The position numbers and the translations under genes are program-made. A stretch of DNA of 33,895 nt from Bacteroidia bacterium (GTDB lineage Bacteria; Bacteroidota; Bacteroidia; UBA4408). Where the stretch lies: positions 1 through 33,895 of the forward strand of contig JALRAS010000016.1 of assembly GCA_023262495.1 (NCBI GenBank). The letters are read 5' to 3'. The notes under the pieces were generated by a model. It was not told where the DNA came from. It searched no databases and saw only the letters and a list, made by a program, of their open reading frames with translations. Within the stretch, counting starts at the first letter, position 1; each line of letters opens with the position of its first letter. This document shows, in pieces, positions 16,949-25,206 of this stretch.

Positions 16949-18190
16949 ATGATTAAATATGAGCGATTTACATTGTCAAACGGCCTAAGGGTTATCTATC
17001 ATCAAGATCAATCCACTCCGCTTGTTTGCATGAATATTTTATACGATGTAGGTGCACGTGATGAGCATCCTGAACATACAGGTTTTGCCCATCTTTTTGA
17101 GCATTTGATGTTTGGAGGTTCAGTCAATATCCCAAACTATGATGAGCCGCTTCAATTGGTAGGAGGCGAGAATAACGCCTTTACCAATAACGATATCACA
17201 AATTATTACCTTACGCTTCCGGCCGATAATGCCGAAACAGCTTTTTGGTTAGAGAGCGACAGAATGTTAAGTCTTGCTTTTACACCAAAAAGTTTGGAAG
17301 TGCAAAGACAAGTGGTAATCGAAGAATTCAAACAGCGTTACCTTAATCAACCTTACGGTGATGTTTGGTTATTGCTTAAGCCCCTTGCTTACAAGGTTCA
17401 TCCATATCAATGGAACACCATAGGTAAGGAAATTGCCCACATCGAAAATGCCACTATGGAAGATGTAAAAGATTTCTTCAAAAGGTTTTATCATCCGAGT
17501 AATGCCATCATGGTGGTTGCAGGAAATATTGAATTGGATAAGGTAAAGGCATACAGCGAAAAGTGGTTTGGGCCAATCCCATCGCAACCTAAACAAGAGA
17601 GAAATTTACCTATAGAACCCCTTCAATCTGAAGCGCGTAGGTCAACTGTTTACAGAGATGTTCCTGCCAACAGTATTTATAAGGCTTGGCATATTTGTAA
17701 AAGAACAGATCCCGAATACAGGCATTTTGATTTAATTTCTGATATATTGAGTAACGGAAAGTCATCTCGTATGTATTTATCACTTGTAAAAGAGAAAAAG
17801 TTATTTACAGAAATCAATGCCTATGTCAGTGGAGATATTGATCATGGACTTTTTATCGTTTCGGGAAAACTGACTGCAGGAACCAATATTGAGATTGCGG
17901 AAAAAGAAATTGATGAGGCCGTGTATACTTTTGTTAATGAAAAACTTCAGCAACAAGAGTTACAAAAGGTAAAAAACAAGGTCGAAAGTGTACTCAGTTT
18001 TTCAAATACCAATGTCCTCAACAAAGCCATGAATTTGGCATATTATGAATTATTAGGCGATGCCGATATGCTCAACTTGGAAGAAGAAAATTATGCATCA
18101 ATAACTGCTGAAGATATTCAACACACAGCTGCTAAGTTCTTTAATGATCAAAACTCAGTTACGCTTCATTATTTAATGAATAAACAATAG
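16949..18190 (+). CDS. M16-family zinc peptidase, catalytic subunit
   Basis: Pitrilysin-family metallopeptidase of 413 residues, the M16B size of a half-clamshell subunit. The inverted zinc motif HxxEH is intact (His48-Leu-Phe-Glu51-His52 in FAHLFEHLMFGG), with the third ligand Glu125 or Glu126 in VVIEEF about 74 residues on, at family spacing. Two M16 domains are visible (about 1-190 and 190-410). No signal peptide is evident in the first residues. The next gene encodes a related protein without the zinc motif, so the two probably form a heterodimer like mitochondrial processing peptidase or the two-gene bacterial M16B pairs. Substrate unknown. Confidence 0.9.
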   Translation: MIKYERFTLSNGLRVIYHQDQSTPLVCMNILYDVGARDEHPEHTGFAHLFEHLMFGGSVNIPNYDEPLQLVGGENNAFTNNDITNYYLTLPADNAETAFWLESDRMLSLAFTPKSLEVQRQVVIEEFKQRYLNQPYGDVWLLLKPLAYKVHPYQWNTIGKEIAHIENATMEDVKDFFKRFYHPSNAIMVVAGNIELDKVKAYSEKWFGPIPSQPKQERNLPIEPLQSEARRSTVYRDVPANSIYKAWHICKRTDPEYRHFDLISDILSNGKSSRMYLSLVKEKKLFTEINAYVSGDIDHGLFIVSGKLTAGTNIEIAEKEIDEAVYTFVNEKLQQQELQKVKNKVESVLSFSNTNVLNKAMNLAYYELLGDADMLNLEEENYASITAEDIQHTAAKFFNDQNSVTLHYLMNKQ

Positions 18191-18216
18191 CCACTTAAAT
18201 TAATAAAGATATACCT

Positions 18217-19491
18217 ATGAATATCGATCGCTTAATAGCTCCTCAATATACAGTTGATTTTAATTTTCCTGATATAGCTCCGGAGTGCATCACATTGCCA
18301 AACAAAGTGCCTATCTACATCATCAATGCTGGCTCACAAGAGTTGTGTAAAATCGAATTTGTATTTAACGCAGGTAATTTTTACGAAAAAAATGCACTGA
18401 TTGCAAATGCTGTGAATGCACTTATGCGAGAAGGCACTGCCACTCGAACAGCCCCTGAAATAGCAGAAACATTGGATTACTACGGAGCATTCTTGGAAAC
18501 GGCAATTTCGCGCGACAAGGCAACGGTTGTTTTGTACACCCTCAACAAGCACCTTGCTAAAACCCTTCCGGTGCTGATGGATATCATACAGCATGCTACC
18601 TTTCCTGCAAAAGAACTTAACCTATACAAAACAAATCAAAAGCAGAGGCATCTGGTAAATTTGCAGAAGGTTGATTTTGTGGCACGCAATCATTTTAATA
18701 AGCTACTATTTAAGGATACACCTTATGATTTGTTTGTGGAAGCTAATGATTATGATGCCCTATCACAAGACCAATTACATCAATTTTTCAAAGAAAGATA
18801 TTCAGGTAATCAGTTATATGTGGTGATGGCCGGAAATATTGGTGATGAGGTGCTCGGATTGGTGAGGGAGGCAGTTAGTGCTATGCAGCCAGAATCTGAG
18901 ATAACTTCAGGTGAATACCTCAATCTTCAGCAAGGGCGTCAAGAGCTACTAATCGAAAAAAAAGATGCGATGCAAAGTGCCATTCGTGTAGGTCGCAGAT
19001 TGTTCAATAAAACCCACCCCGATTACTACGGTATGCAAATGTTAAATACCATTCTTGGTGGATACTTTGGCAGCCGACTCATGAGTAACATCAGAGAAGA
19101 TAAGGGCTATACCTATGGCATTGGCTCCGGAGTAGCCTCTATGCTGCATGACGGCTTTTTTTATATCAGCACCGAGGTGGGTGTTGAGGTAACAAAAGCT
19201 ACTTTAACGGAAATTTATAAGGAGATTGAACGTTTACAAAACGACCCGATTGATGATAATGAGCTGGATTTGGTAAAGAACTATATGCTGGGCACTTTTT
19301 TAAGAAGTGTGGATGGCCCATTTGCTATTTCTGAAAAGTTTACTTCTTTGAAAGATTACGGGTTAACTAACGAATTTTATAAGTCTTACGTAAAGTATAT
19401 CAAACAAGCAAACCCAAAAGATATGCAACATTTTGCTCAAAAATATCTGAATAAGTCAGAATTAAGCGAACTCGTTGTAGGTAAATTATAG
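18217..19491 (+). CDS. M16-family peptidase homologue, non-catalytic subunit
   Basis: 424 residues of M16B fold, 26 bases after the catalytic partner. Where the zinc motif should be, the sequence reads ANAVNALMREGTATR, so HxxEH is missing and the protein cannot bind zinc there. The C-terminal signature of the partner subunit is kept: NTILGGYFGSRLMSNIRED followed by GYTYGIGSG, containing the Arg/Tyr pair that positions substrate in M16B heterodimers. Role inferred as the substrate-binding half of a two-subunit protease. Last gene of the proline dehydrogenase-M16-M16 unit. Confidence 0.88.
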   Translation: MNIDRLIAPQYTVDFNFPDIAPECITLPNKVPIYIINAGSQELCKIEFVFNAGNFYEKNALIANAVNALMREGTATRTAPEIAETLDYYGAFLETAISRDKATVVLYTLNKHLAKTLPVLMDIIQHATFPAKELNLYKTNQKQRHLVNLQKVDFVARNHFNKLLFKDTPYDLFVEANDYDALSQDQLHQFFKERYSGNQLYVVMAGNIGDEVLGLVREAVSAMQPESEITSGEYLNLQQGRQELLIEKKDAMQSAIRVGRRLFNKTHPDYYGMQMLNTILGGYFGSRLMSNIREDKGYTYGIGSGVASMLHDGFFYISTEVGVEVTKATLTEIYKEIERLQNDPIDDNELDLVKNYMLGTFLRSVDGPFAISEKFTSLKDYGLTNEFYKSYVKYIKQANPKDMQHFAQKYLNKSELSELVVGKL

Positions 19492-19504
19492 TCCTTTGTA
19501 TTGT

Positions 19505-19532
19505 TTGTTTTTAAAAAATTATTTTACTTTTG
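19505..19532 (+). promoter_or_regulatory. Promoter of the fibronectin-type T9SS cargo gene
   Basis: TTG (19505-19507), 17-base spacer, TACTTTTG (19525-19532); both elements are full consensus matches. The leader before the ATG at 19550 would be about 10-12 bases. Confidence 0.6.
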
Positions 19533-19549
19533 TAAGTTGATAAACAAAA

Positions 19550-21628
19550 ATGAAGAAACTATTTGCAATATTATCATTCATCTTGTTGTTGGTTTTCGTG
19601 GCGAAAGCACAGCCAATGTCGCCTCCTGGCATAAAAACAATTCGAATCATTGATGCCACTTCAGTTGAGTTGTGTTGGACCATTCCATCTCTAAATGGAA
19701 ATGTGTTTAATGAATACCAAATATTTTATGCAAACACGCTGGGCGGACCTTACAATCAGGTTCAAACTGTGCCTGTTCACTTACAAGCTTCCACTGTTAT
19801 TGCTGGTTTGCCAATGACAAACACCATCAGGTATTTTTATTTGCAAACTCGTTTCAATAATAATCAACTATCAACAAGCTCTGATACCATACAGTCGATA
19901 TTGCTCAATGTTATACAAGGTGCTAATGGTCAGATGCAGCTAACTTGGAACCCGATTCATACCCCTGCTTTTTCTACTACTGAAGGTACTTATAGAATTT
20001 ACCGCAGAATTTTACCTGCTCCAGGCTTTACACAACTCAGCAATAGTATTACCACCACTTCATTTAATGACAGTACCATTTGGCATCCTGTGTGCAGCGA
20101 AACTGTTTTTTATCGTGTAGAACAAGCCGACCTTGGAGGTGCATGTATCTCGGTTAGCAACGAACGTGAAACCACCTTCAACAACATCATTCCCGATGCT
20201 CCAACCTTAAAGGCGGTTACGGTTACAAACCTCCCTCCATTGCAGGATGTAACACTCACTTGGGACGTAAGTCCTTCACTTGACGTAAAAGGTTATTATG
20301 TTTATCAGCTCAATAGTAGTGGCAGTCCCGTTCAAGTAGCCGATGTGCCCGGAAGATTGAGCATTACTACCACACTGACTGCTGCCGATGGATCATTTCC
20401 TAATAATTTATCCGAAATATATCGCATTGCGGCATACGATAGCTGCGGTAATACAAGCTCACCGAGCGATTTTCATCATACCATTTTCGCTGAAAGTGAT
20501 TTAGATGCGTGTAATGGAATAATTAATTTGACTTGGAATAAATATGGACTATGGCCGCAAGGCGTGGCTTCATATGAAATATATGTGAGCCAAAACGGTA
20601 GCCCTTTTGCAGTATTGGCTACTGTTGGACCCAATGATACCACCTATCAGCACTTTCCGCTTATTCAGTCGACCCTGTACACATACAAAATCAAGGCATT
20701 GGATGCGAGTGGTTTTTTATTCTCTGAATCGAACTTTACCGGTTTAATTGCCGATGTGCCTATCAGGCCTGCTTTCTTGTATTTTAAATATGCAACTGTG
20801 AAAAATAACAGAGCTGTTGATTTAATGCTCTATCATGACACACTTGCTGACATCAAGGAATATGTCATTTTTAGATCTGACAACTTGGGCGATACGTTTG
20901 ACACACTCACAGTTATTCCGTTTGAACCAAGCAATTCGTTTTTAACCTACACCGATACCACGAAGTGTCTAACCTTCAGAAAAAGTTATGTGTACCGCGC
21001 AGTTGCTATTGATAGTTGTGATCAAGTGGTGTACAATTCCAATAATACGGCCAAGACTATCTTTTTGAGAGCAGCCACAGAACTCAATATGGAAAACACC
21101 ATCACTTGGTCTGATTATGAAAGTTGGACAGGTCAGGTGCGCTCATACAAAGTATTCAGAGGTTTTCAGGGAGTGTTTAGTGACATCCCTGCAGCCACCA
21201 TCCCATTTGGTGAAAATACATACACCGATGATATTTCAAACAGGATATCAAAAGATGGCGAGTATTGTTATTATGTGCAGGCCTATCAAGGGTTGGATAC
21301 GCTTAATTTCTTTGCCGACAGTAGTCGATCGAACAAGATTTGTATCAAGCAATTGAAGACATTCTACATGCCTAATGCATTTCAACCTGATGGGGTTAAC
21401 AAGATTTTCAAACCTGCTTCAACTTTCTTGAATGCGAATAACTATCTCTTCCAAATCTTCAATAAATGGGGCGAGAGAGTTTTTGAAACAACTGAACCTT
21501 CTACCGGTTGGGACGGAACAATAAACGGTAGAGAAGCTAGGATGGATGTTTACGTGTATCGTATTACCTTCCAAAACGAAAACTTTGAAACCAATGAATA
21601 CAGGGGAACTGTAACATTGCTGAGGTAG
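19550..21628 (+). CDS. Fibronectin type III-repeat protein with T9SS type B (gliding-motility-type) sorting domain
   Basis: Secreted or surface protein of 692 residues. A Sec signal peptide (KKLFAILSFILLLVFVAKA, cleavage near AKAQ) is followed by several fibronectin type III-like modules. Recurring modular cues are SVELCWTIP, MQLTWNPIH, DVTLTWDVSPSLDVKGYYVY, IINLTWNKYG, and NTITWSDYESWTG. The C-terminal 90 residues form a gliding-motility-associated domain: YMPNAFQPDGVNKIF, then FQIFNKWGERVFETTEPSTG, WDGTING and a closing EYRGTVTLLR. This domain directs export across the outer membrane by the type IX system. No enzymatic domain seen, so an adhesin or matrix role is inferred only. Its stop is 2 bases from the convergent stop of the next gene. 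Confidence 0.88.
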   Translation: MKKLFAILSFILLLVFVAKAQPMSPPGIKTIRIIDATSVELCWTIPSLNGNVFNEYQIFYANTLGGPYNQVQTVPVHLQASTVIAGLPMTNTIRYFYLQTRFNNNQLSTSSDTIQSILLNVIQGANGQMQLTWNPIHTPAFSTTEGTYRIYRRILPAPGFTQLSNSITTTSFNDSTIWHPVCSETVFYRVEQADLGGACISVSNERETTFNNIIPDAPTLKAVTVTNLPPLQDVTLTWDVSPSLDVKGYYVYQLNSSGSPVQVADVPGRLSITTTLTAADGSFPNNLSEIYRIAAYDSCGNTSSPSDFHHTIFAESDLDACNGIINLTWNKYGLWPQGVASYEIYVSQNGSPFAVLATVGPNDTTYQHFPLIQSTLYTYKIKALDASGFLFSESNFTGLIADVPIRPAFLYFKYATVKNNRAVDLMLYHDTLADIKEYVIFRSDNLGDTFDTLTVIPFEPSNSFLTYTDTTKCLTFRKSYVYRAVAIDSCDQVVYNSNNTAKTIFLRAATELNMENTITWSDYESWTGQVRSYKVFRGFQGVFSDIPAATIPFGENTYTDDISNRISKDGEYCYYVQAYQGLDTLNFFADSSRSNKICIKQLKTFYMPNAFQPDGVNKIFKPASTFLNANNYLFQIFNKWGERVFETTEPSTGWDGTINGREARMDVYVYRITFQNENFETNEYRGTVTLLR

Positions 21629-21630
21629 GT

Positions 21631-22788
21631 TTAATAAAATCTACTTCCTTCTTTTACTTTCTGTTTGAGCAACACGCTCGCACGATATCGATCATCGCCA
21701 AACCAATGATGCAAGCTGTTTAATTCGTTTAAAATTATATCAAGACCAATTTCATCTGCCCACTTCAATAACCCTTTTTTGTAATTAACACCTTTTTCCA
21801 TCGCTAAATCGAGATCCTCACGGGTGCCAATTTGAAGAAAAAGTGCCTCTGCAGCTTCATTAATTAACATGGCTATAATGCGCAGGAATATTTTTTGTAA
21901 TAGCTCAGGTGATGTATTGGGCTGAGGCATTTCTGCAGTGTTATAATCGTAATATCCTTTGTTTGTTTTTCTGCCAAATAGGCCGGCTTCAAAAAGTCTT
22001 TTCTGTGTAAGGGTTGGGCGGTATCGTGGATCATAAAAGAATTGTTGCCAAACAGTTTCTGTTACACGGTAGTTTACGTCATTGCCAATAAAATCCATCA
22101 ATTCAAAAGGCCCCATTTTAAATTCGCCCAAAGATTTCATGGCATAGTCAATAGTAGCGAAATCAGCCATTCCTTCTTCATAAATTTTAATGGCTTCGCC
22201 ATAAAAGGGTCTTGCCAAACGATTCACAATAAATCCCGGTGTGTCTTTTGCTTTTACTGTAACCTTACCCCAATCTTTAATGATGGCATAGCTTCGATTG
22301 AAAACCTCCTCACTAGTGGTAAGTGAAGGAATAATTTCAACTAAAGGCATCAAGACGGCCGGATTAAAAAAATGTATCCCAATTACCCTTTCCTTTTGCT
22401 TGCATGCTGCGGCTATTGAGGCAATAGAAAGAGAGGAAGTATTGCTTGCAAGTATACAATCAGGACGCACGATTTCCTCGAGCGAAGAAAACACGCCTTT
22501 TTTAATGGTTAGATCTTCAACAATAGCTTCAATGATGAGGTCGCATGCGGCCAAATCGTGCATTTGAGAGTGAACAGAAATGTGATTGAAGATGGTATTT
22601 TTTTCCTCTACTTTCAGTTTGTTTTTTTCCAAAAGCTTTTGCAGAGAGGAACCAATATTGTCCACCGCTTTTGTAAGCATCTCTTTGCTTGTGTCATACA
22701 TAAGCACTTTGCATCCGTTGCTTGCAGCTACCTGCGCAATACCGGCACCCATTGCACCGGTTCCAATGATTCCAACTGTTAATTTCAT
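21631..22788 (-). CDS. 3-hydroxyacyl-CoA dehydrogenase (PaaH/HbdA type)
   Basis: NAD-dependent enzyme oxidising 3-hydroxyacyl-CoA to 3-ketoacyl-CoA. A Rossmann domain opens VGIIGTGAMGAGIAQVAA with GxGxxG. The catalytic region reads IGIHFFNPAVLMPLVEIIPS, containing the conserved His, and is followed by DTPGFIVNRLARPF. A second C-terminal HCDH-like domain (about 285-385) ends LLKQKVKEGSRFY; two such domains are typical of PaaH/PaaC-like proteins. I chose ATG at 22788 (385 residues). A TTG seven codons upstream (22809) is possible, but the likely promoter ends at 22815, leaving it no leader. Expected substrates are 3-hydroxybutyryl-CoA or 3-hydroxyadipyl-CoA; which cannot be told. Confidence 0.92.
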   Translation of the reverse strand: MKLTVGIIGTGAMGAGIAQVAASNGCKVLMYDTSKEMLTKAVDNIGSSLQKLLEKNKLKVEEKNTIFNHISVHSQMHDLAACDLIIEAIVEDLTIKKGVFSSLEEIVRPDCILASNTSSLSIASIAAACKQKERVIGIHFFNPAVLMPLVEIIPSLTTSEEVFNRSYAIIKDWGKVTVKAKDTPGFIVNRLARPFYGEAIKIYEEGMADFATIDYAMKSLGEFKMGPFELMDFIGNDVNYRVTETVWQQFFYDPRYRPTLTQKRLFEAGLFGRKTNKGYYDYNTAEMPQPNTSPELLQKIFLRIIAMLINEAAEALFLQIGTREDLDLAMEKGVNYKKGLLKWADEIGLDIILNELNSLHHWFGDDRYRASVLLKQKVKEGSRFY

Positions 22789-22814
22789 TTTCAAATTTTT
22801 GTGCTTCAAAAGTG

Positions 22815-22846
22815 CAAAATTATTTGTAGTACTAGATACTATTCAA
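22815..22846 (-). promoter_or_regulatory. Promoter of the 3-hydroxyacyl-CoA dehydrogenase gene
   Basis: Minus strand: TTG (22846-22844), 21-base spacer, TAATTTTG (22822-22815). It lies 27 bases before the ATG at 22788 and almost on top of an upstream TTG codon, which decides in favour of the ATG start. Confidence 0.5.
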
Positions 22847-22932
22847 TCAAAAATAGTGTTGTCAAACATTGTTGTTGTTTACACATGATCAATATTTATC
22901 TTAGCTATAGCAATCGTGCTCAACAAAAGCCA

Positions 22933-22940
22933 TAACTTTG
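22933..22940 (+). promoter_or_regulatory. Candidate -7 element of mqnD
   Basis: TAACTTTG is a full match to TAnnTTTG, 12 bases before the mqnD ATG. No TTG lies at the expected distance upstream, so only the -7 half is supported. Confidence 0.35.
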
Positions 22941-22952
22941 TGTTTTTGAATT

Positions 22953-23780
22953 ATGAAATTAACACTCGCTTTTTCCCCTTGCCCTAATGATACTTTTATT
23001 TTCGATGCCATTGTAAACAAGCGGATTGATTTGATGGGCTATGAATTTGAGGTAATACTTGCTGATGTGGAACAATTGAACAATAGCGCTTTAAATTGTG
23101 AAATAGATATCACCAAACTGAGCTTTCATGCACTTGCACACATTACCGATAATTATCAATTGCTAAATGCAGGGAGTGCTTTAGGAAATGGTTGTGGTCC
23201 TTTGTTGGTAACAAGAGCCGAAAATTTGAAAATGCCAGCAACAAAGATGAAGACAGCAATCCCCGGTAAATACACAACCGCCAATTTTTTATTGAGTTTA
23301 TTTTATCCTGAGATAACACAAAAAGAGTGCATTGTTTTCAGTGAAATTGAAGATGCTGTGCTTTCAGGTGAATTTGACGCGGGGCTCATCATACATGAAA
23401 ATAGGTTTACGTATGAGGCCAAAGGGCTTTCACTCATTGCAGATTTGGGTGCTATATGGGAACGCTATTCAGGCGCAGCTATTCCTCTTGGTGCTATCGC
23501 TATAAGAAGGGGCTTCAATGAAAAAATAAAAGAAGATATAGACACCATCATCAAAAATAGCGTTCAATATGCCTTCCGCAACCCCGAAAAATCAATCCCT
23601 TATTCTAAACAGCATGCTCAAAATATGGATGAGCAAGTGATGAAGCAACACATTGATTTATATGTTAATCGATTCACTGTTGATTTGGGAAGAGAGGGCG
23701 AACAAGCTGTCCGCCTACTCTTTGAAAAAGCACAAGAACTCAAATTGATTCCATCAATAATGGAACCGCTAATGAGATAG
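22953..23780 (+). CDS. mqnD: 1,4-dihydroxy-6-naphthoate synthase of the futalosine menaquinone pathway
   Basis: MqnD converts cyclic dehypoxanthine futalosine to 1,4-dihydroxy-6-naphthoate, a menaquinone precursor; cytoplasmic. The 275 residues are normal for the family, which has a periplasmic-binding-protein fold. Near-diagnostic features are the N-terminal SPCPNDTFIFDAI (8-20), ITKLSFHAL (about 53-61), the GNGCGPLLVTRAE stretch (about 84-96), ALNSA-like GSALG before it, and FDAGLIIHENRFTYEAKGL near residue 140. Other mqn genes are not in the window, as is usual in Bacteroidota where they are scattered. Its presence says the organism uses the futalosine rather than the classical Men route. 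Its stop is one base from the convergent stop of the DUF3127 gene. Confidence 0.93.
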   Translation: MKLTLAFSPCPNDTFIFDAIVNKRIDLMGYEFEVILADVEQLNNSALNCEIDITKLSFHALAHITDNYQLLNAGSALGNGCGPLLVTRAENLKMPATKMKTAIPGKYTTANFLLSLFYPEITQKECIVFSEIEDAVLSGEFDAGLIIHENRFTYEAKGLSLIADLGAIWERYSGAAIPLGAIAIRRGFNEKIKEDIDTIIKNSVQYAFRNPEKSIPYSKQHAQNMDEQVMKQHIDLYVNRFTVDLGREGEQAVRLLFEKAQELKLIPSIMEPLMR

Positions 23781-23781
23781 A

Positions 23782-24153
23782 TTAAAAAGGTAGATCATCG
23801 GCTGGCTCACCGGAGTTAAGCGGCTCTATACTTGCAGCTGGCTGACTGTTTTGTGTTGCAGCGGGAGCTGTTGCTTTTCCACCTTCAATTTTCCATGCTT
23901 CAAGAGAATTAAAATATTTTACCTCTCCTTGCGCATTGGTCCACTCGCGACCTCTTAGGTTAAAGTGTACCTTTATTTCATCACCCAAGTTTACATTATC
24001 GATGAGCGAGCATCTGTCTTGTGTAAGTTGAAATGATAAGATTTGCGGGTATTGTGAACTGTTTTCAGTAATCACGAACTCGCGCTTGCGGAATTTGTCA
24101 GAAACCTGACTTTCTTGAAATTTTGCTTTTAGTGTACCTGTAATTTGAAACAT
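23782..24153 (-). CDS. DUF3127 OB-fold protein with SSB-like acidic C-terminal tip
   Basis: 123 residues matching the DUF3127 family, mainly from Bacteroidota and of unassigned function. Residues 1-90 look like an OB-fold: strands ITGTLKAKF, KREFVITE, ILSFQLTQD, GDEIKVHFNLRGREW and KYFNSLEAWKIE. Residues 91-115 are a low-complexity Ala/Pro/Ser/Gln linker, and the last five are DDLPF. Bacterial single-stranded-DNA-binding proteins have the same plan: OB-fold, flexible linker, and an acidic tip ending D-D-D-I-P-F that recruits repair and replication partners. I infer a nucleic-acid-binding role with SSB-type partner contacts; this is not demonstrated. It lies 12 bases after the flavin reductase gene on the same strand, probably co-transcribed. 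Confidence 0.87.
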   Translation of the reverse strand: MFQITGTLKAKFQESQVSDKFRKREFVITENSSQYPQILSFQLTQDRCSLIDNVNLGDEIKVHFNLRGREWTNAQGEVKYFNSLEAWKIEGGKATAPAATQNSQPAASIEPLNSGEPADDLPF

Positions 24154-24165
24154 GATATATAAGTA

Positions 24166-25059
24166 TTAAATTGTTTCGGATAGAAGTATTTTCCATGCAG
24201 TAGCGCTATCATTTTTATTTAAAAAATGCTTAGCTGCCTCATGAATGGCAATAGGGCCTTTTTGTTTTAGTTTAAATTCATCGCACACAAGCGTATACTC
24301 GGCACTTTTGATGTAGTTGTCAATATCAGCTGCTGTAGGTAATTTTTCTACATTTCCTAGTTTGCCTAAATCGTTTCCGGTAAGGATGCTGCTGTTTCTA
24401 ATTTCAGCAGGTATGGCATCTACACCAATACCTAATGAGGTGAGCGGCTTAGGCACTTCAAAAAGGGCATTGCCGGAGTTGCGGCTATACCAATCGCTAC
24501 CTAAGCGGGCAACAAGATCTATTTTGTGTTGATCGATATTTCCTACACTGTCTAGTATACTTTCATGTATATGAATCTTCACGATTTCGCATACGATTAA
24601 GTTACCCGCACCGCCTTCGTTACCAAGTGCAATAACTTCTTTTACTATACACTCCATTTGTACCGGGCTTTCCTTTACTCTAAATGGTTTTACTAATTCA
24701 GATGGAACGGGTGTAAATCCAGCTTTCTCAAATTCATTTACTCCGTATGGATATTCGGTACTTGATAATGACATCTGCTGCACCATATCGTAATTAACCG
24801 CATTCAAAACTACTTCGGGCAAATGCTTCACATTATCGAGGGTATGTTTAGTGGTATTGTTGCGAACCCTTCGGGCAGGCGAAAAAATAGCTATTGGAGG
24901 ATTGCTGCTGAAAACGTTGTAGAAACTAAACGGACTCAGGTTAGGCGTGCCATCTTCATTCAATGTACTGGCAAAGGCAATAGGTCGTGGAGCTACAGCT
25001 GAAAGCAAATAGGAATGGAGCTTTGGCGTGGCAATATCTTTGGGGTTGATTGTTAGCAT
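24166..25059 (-). CDS. Flavin reductase-like (FMN-binding split barrel) protein
   Basis: 297 residues of the flavin-reductase-like family, which bind FMN in a split beta-barrel and reduce flavin or act as flavoprotein oxidoreductases. Diagnostic features are the N-terminal SAVAPRPIAFASTLNEDG (about 20-37), NLSPFSFYNVFSSNPPI (about 40-56) and FSPARRVRNNTTKHTLDN (about 59-76), the usual flavin phosphate/isoalloxazine contacts. A C-terminal region (about 200-297) extends beyond the core, as in the longer members of the family. Partner enzyme and substrate are unknown. First gene of a two-gene leftward unit with DUF3127; an upstream -7 element leaves a very short leader. Confidence 0.88.
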   Translation of the reverse strand: MLTINPKDIATPKLHSYLLSAVAPRPIAFASTLNEDGTPNLSPFSFYNVFSSNPPIAIFSPARRVRNNTTKHTLDNVKHLPEVVLNAVNYDMVQQMSLSSTEYPYGVNEFEKAGFTPVPSELVKPFRVKESPVQMECIVKEVIALGNEGGAGNLIVCEIVKIHIHESILDSVGNIDQHKIDLVARLGSDWYSRNSGNALFEVPKPLTSLGIGVDAIPAEIRNSSILTGNDLGKLGNVEKLPTAADIDNYIKSAEYTLVCDEFKLKQKGPIAIHEAAKHFLNKNDSATAWKILLSETI

Positions 25060-25069
25060 AAAGGTGTTA

Positions 25070-25077
25070 CAAAAGTA
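25070..25077 (-). promoter_or_regulatory. Candidate -7 element of the flavin reductase-DUF3127 unit
   Basis: TACTTTTG on the minus strand, a full consensus match, 10 bases before the ATG at 25059. A TTG at 25102-25100 gives a 22-base spacer. The leader would be only about 5 bases. Confidence 0.42.
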
Positions 25078-25206
25078 TTAATTTTAAATGAAATTGCTTC
25101 AAAATATCTCCTGTGTAGGTAGATTGTTCATAATTTTTTCATCATCACCGCTGGTGAAATTTTATTGTGAATTTGCACAAATGTGAATAGTTTTACAGAC
25201 ATTTAT

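Noticed and set aside
21631-22809. Longer form of 3-hydroxyacyl-CoA dehydrogenase starting at TTG 22809
   Set aside because: The -7 element ends at 22815, which would leave no leader, and the ATG at 22788 begins exactly at the usual family N-terminus MKLTVGIIG.
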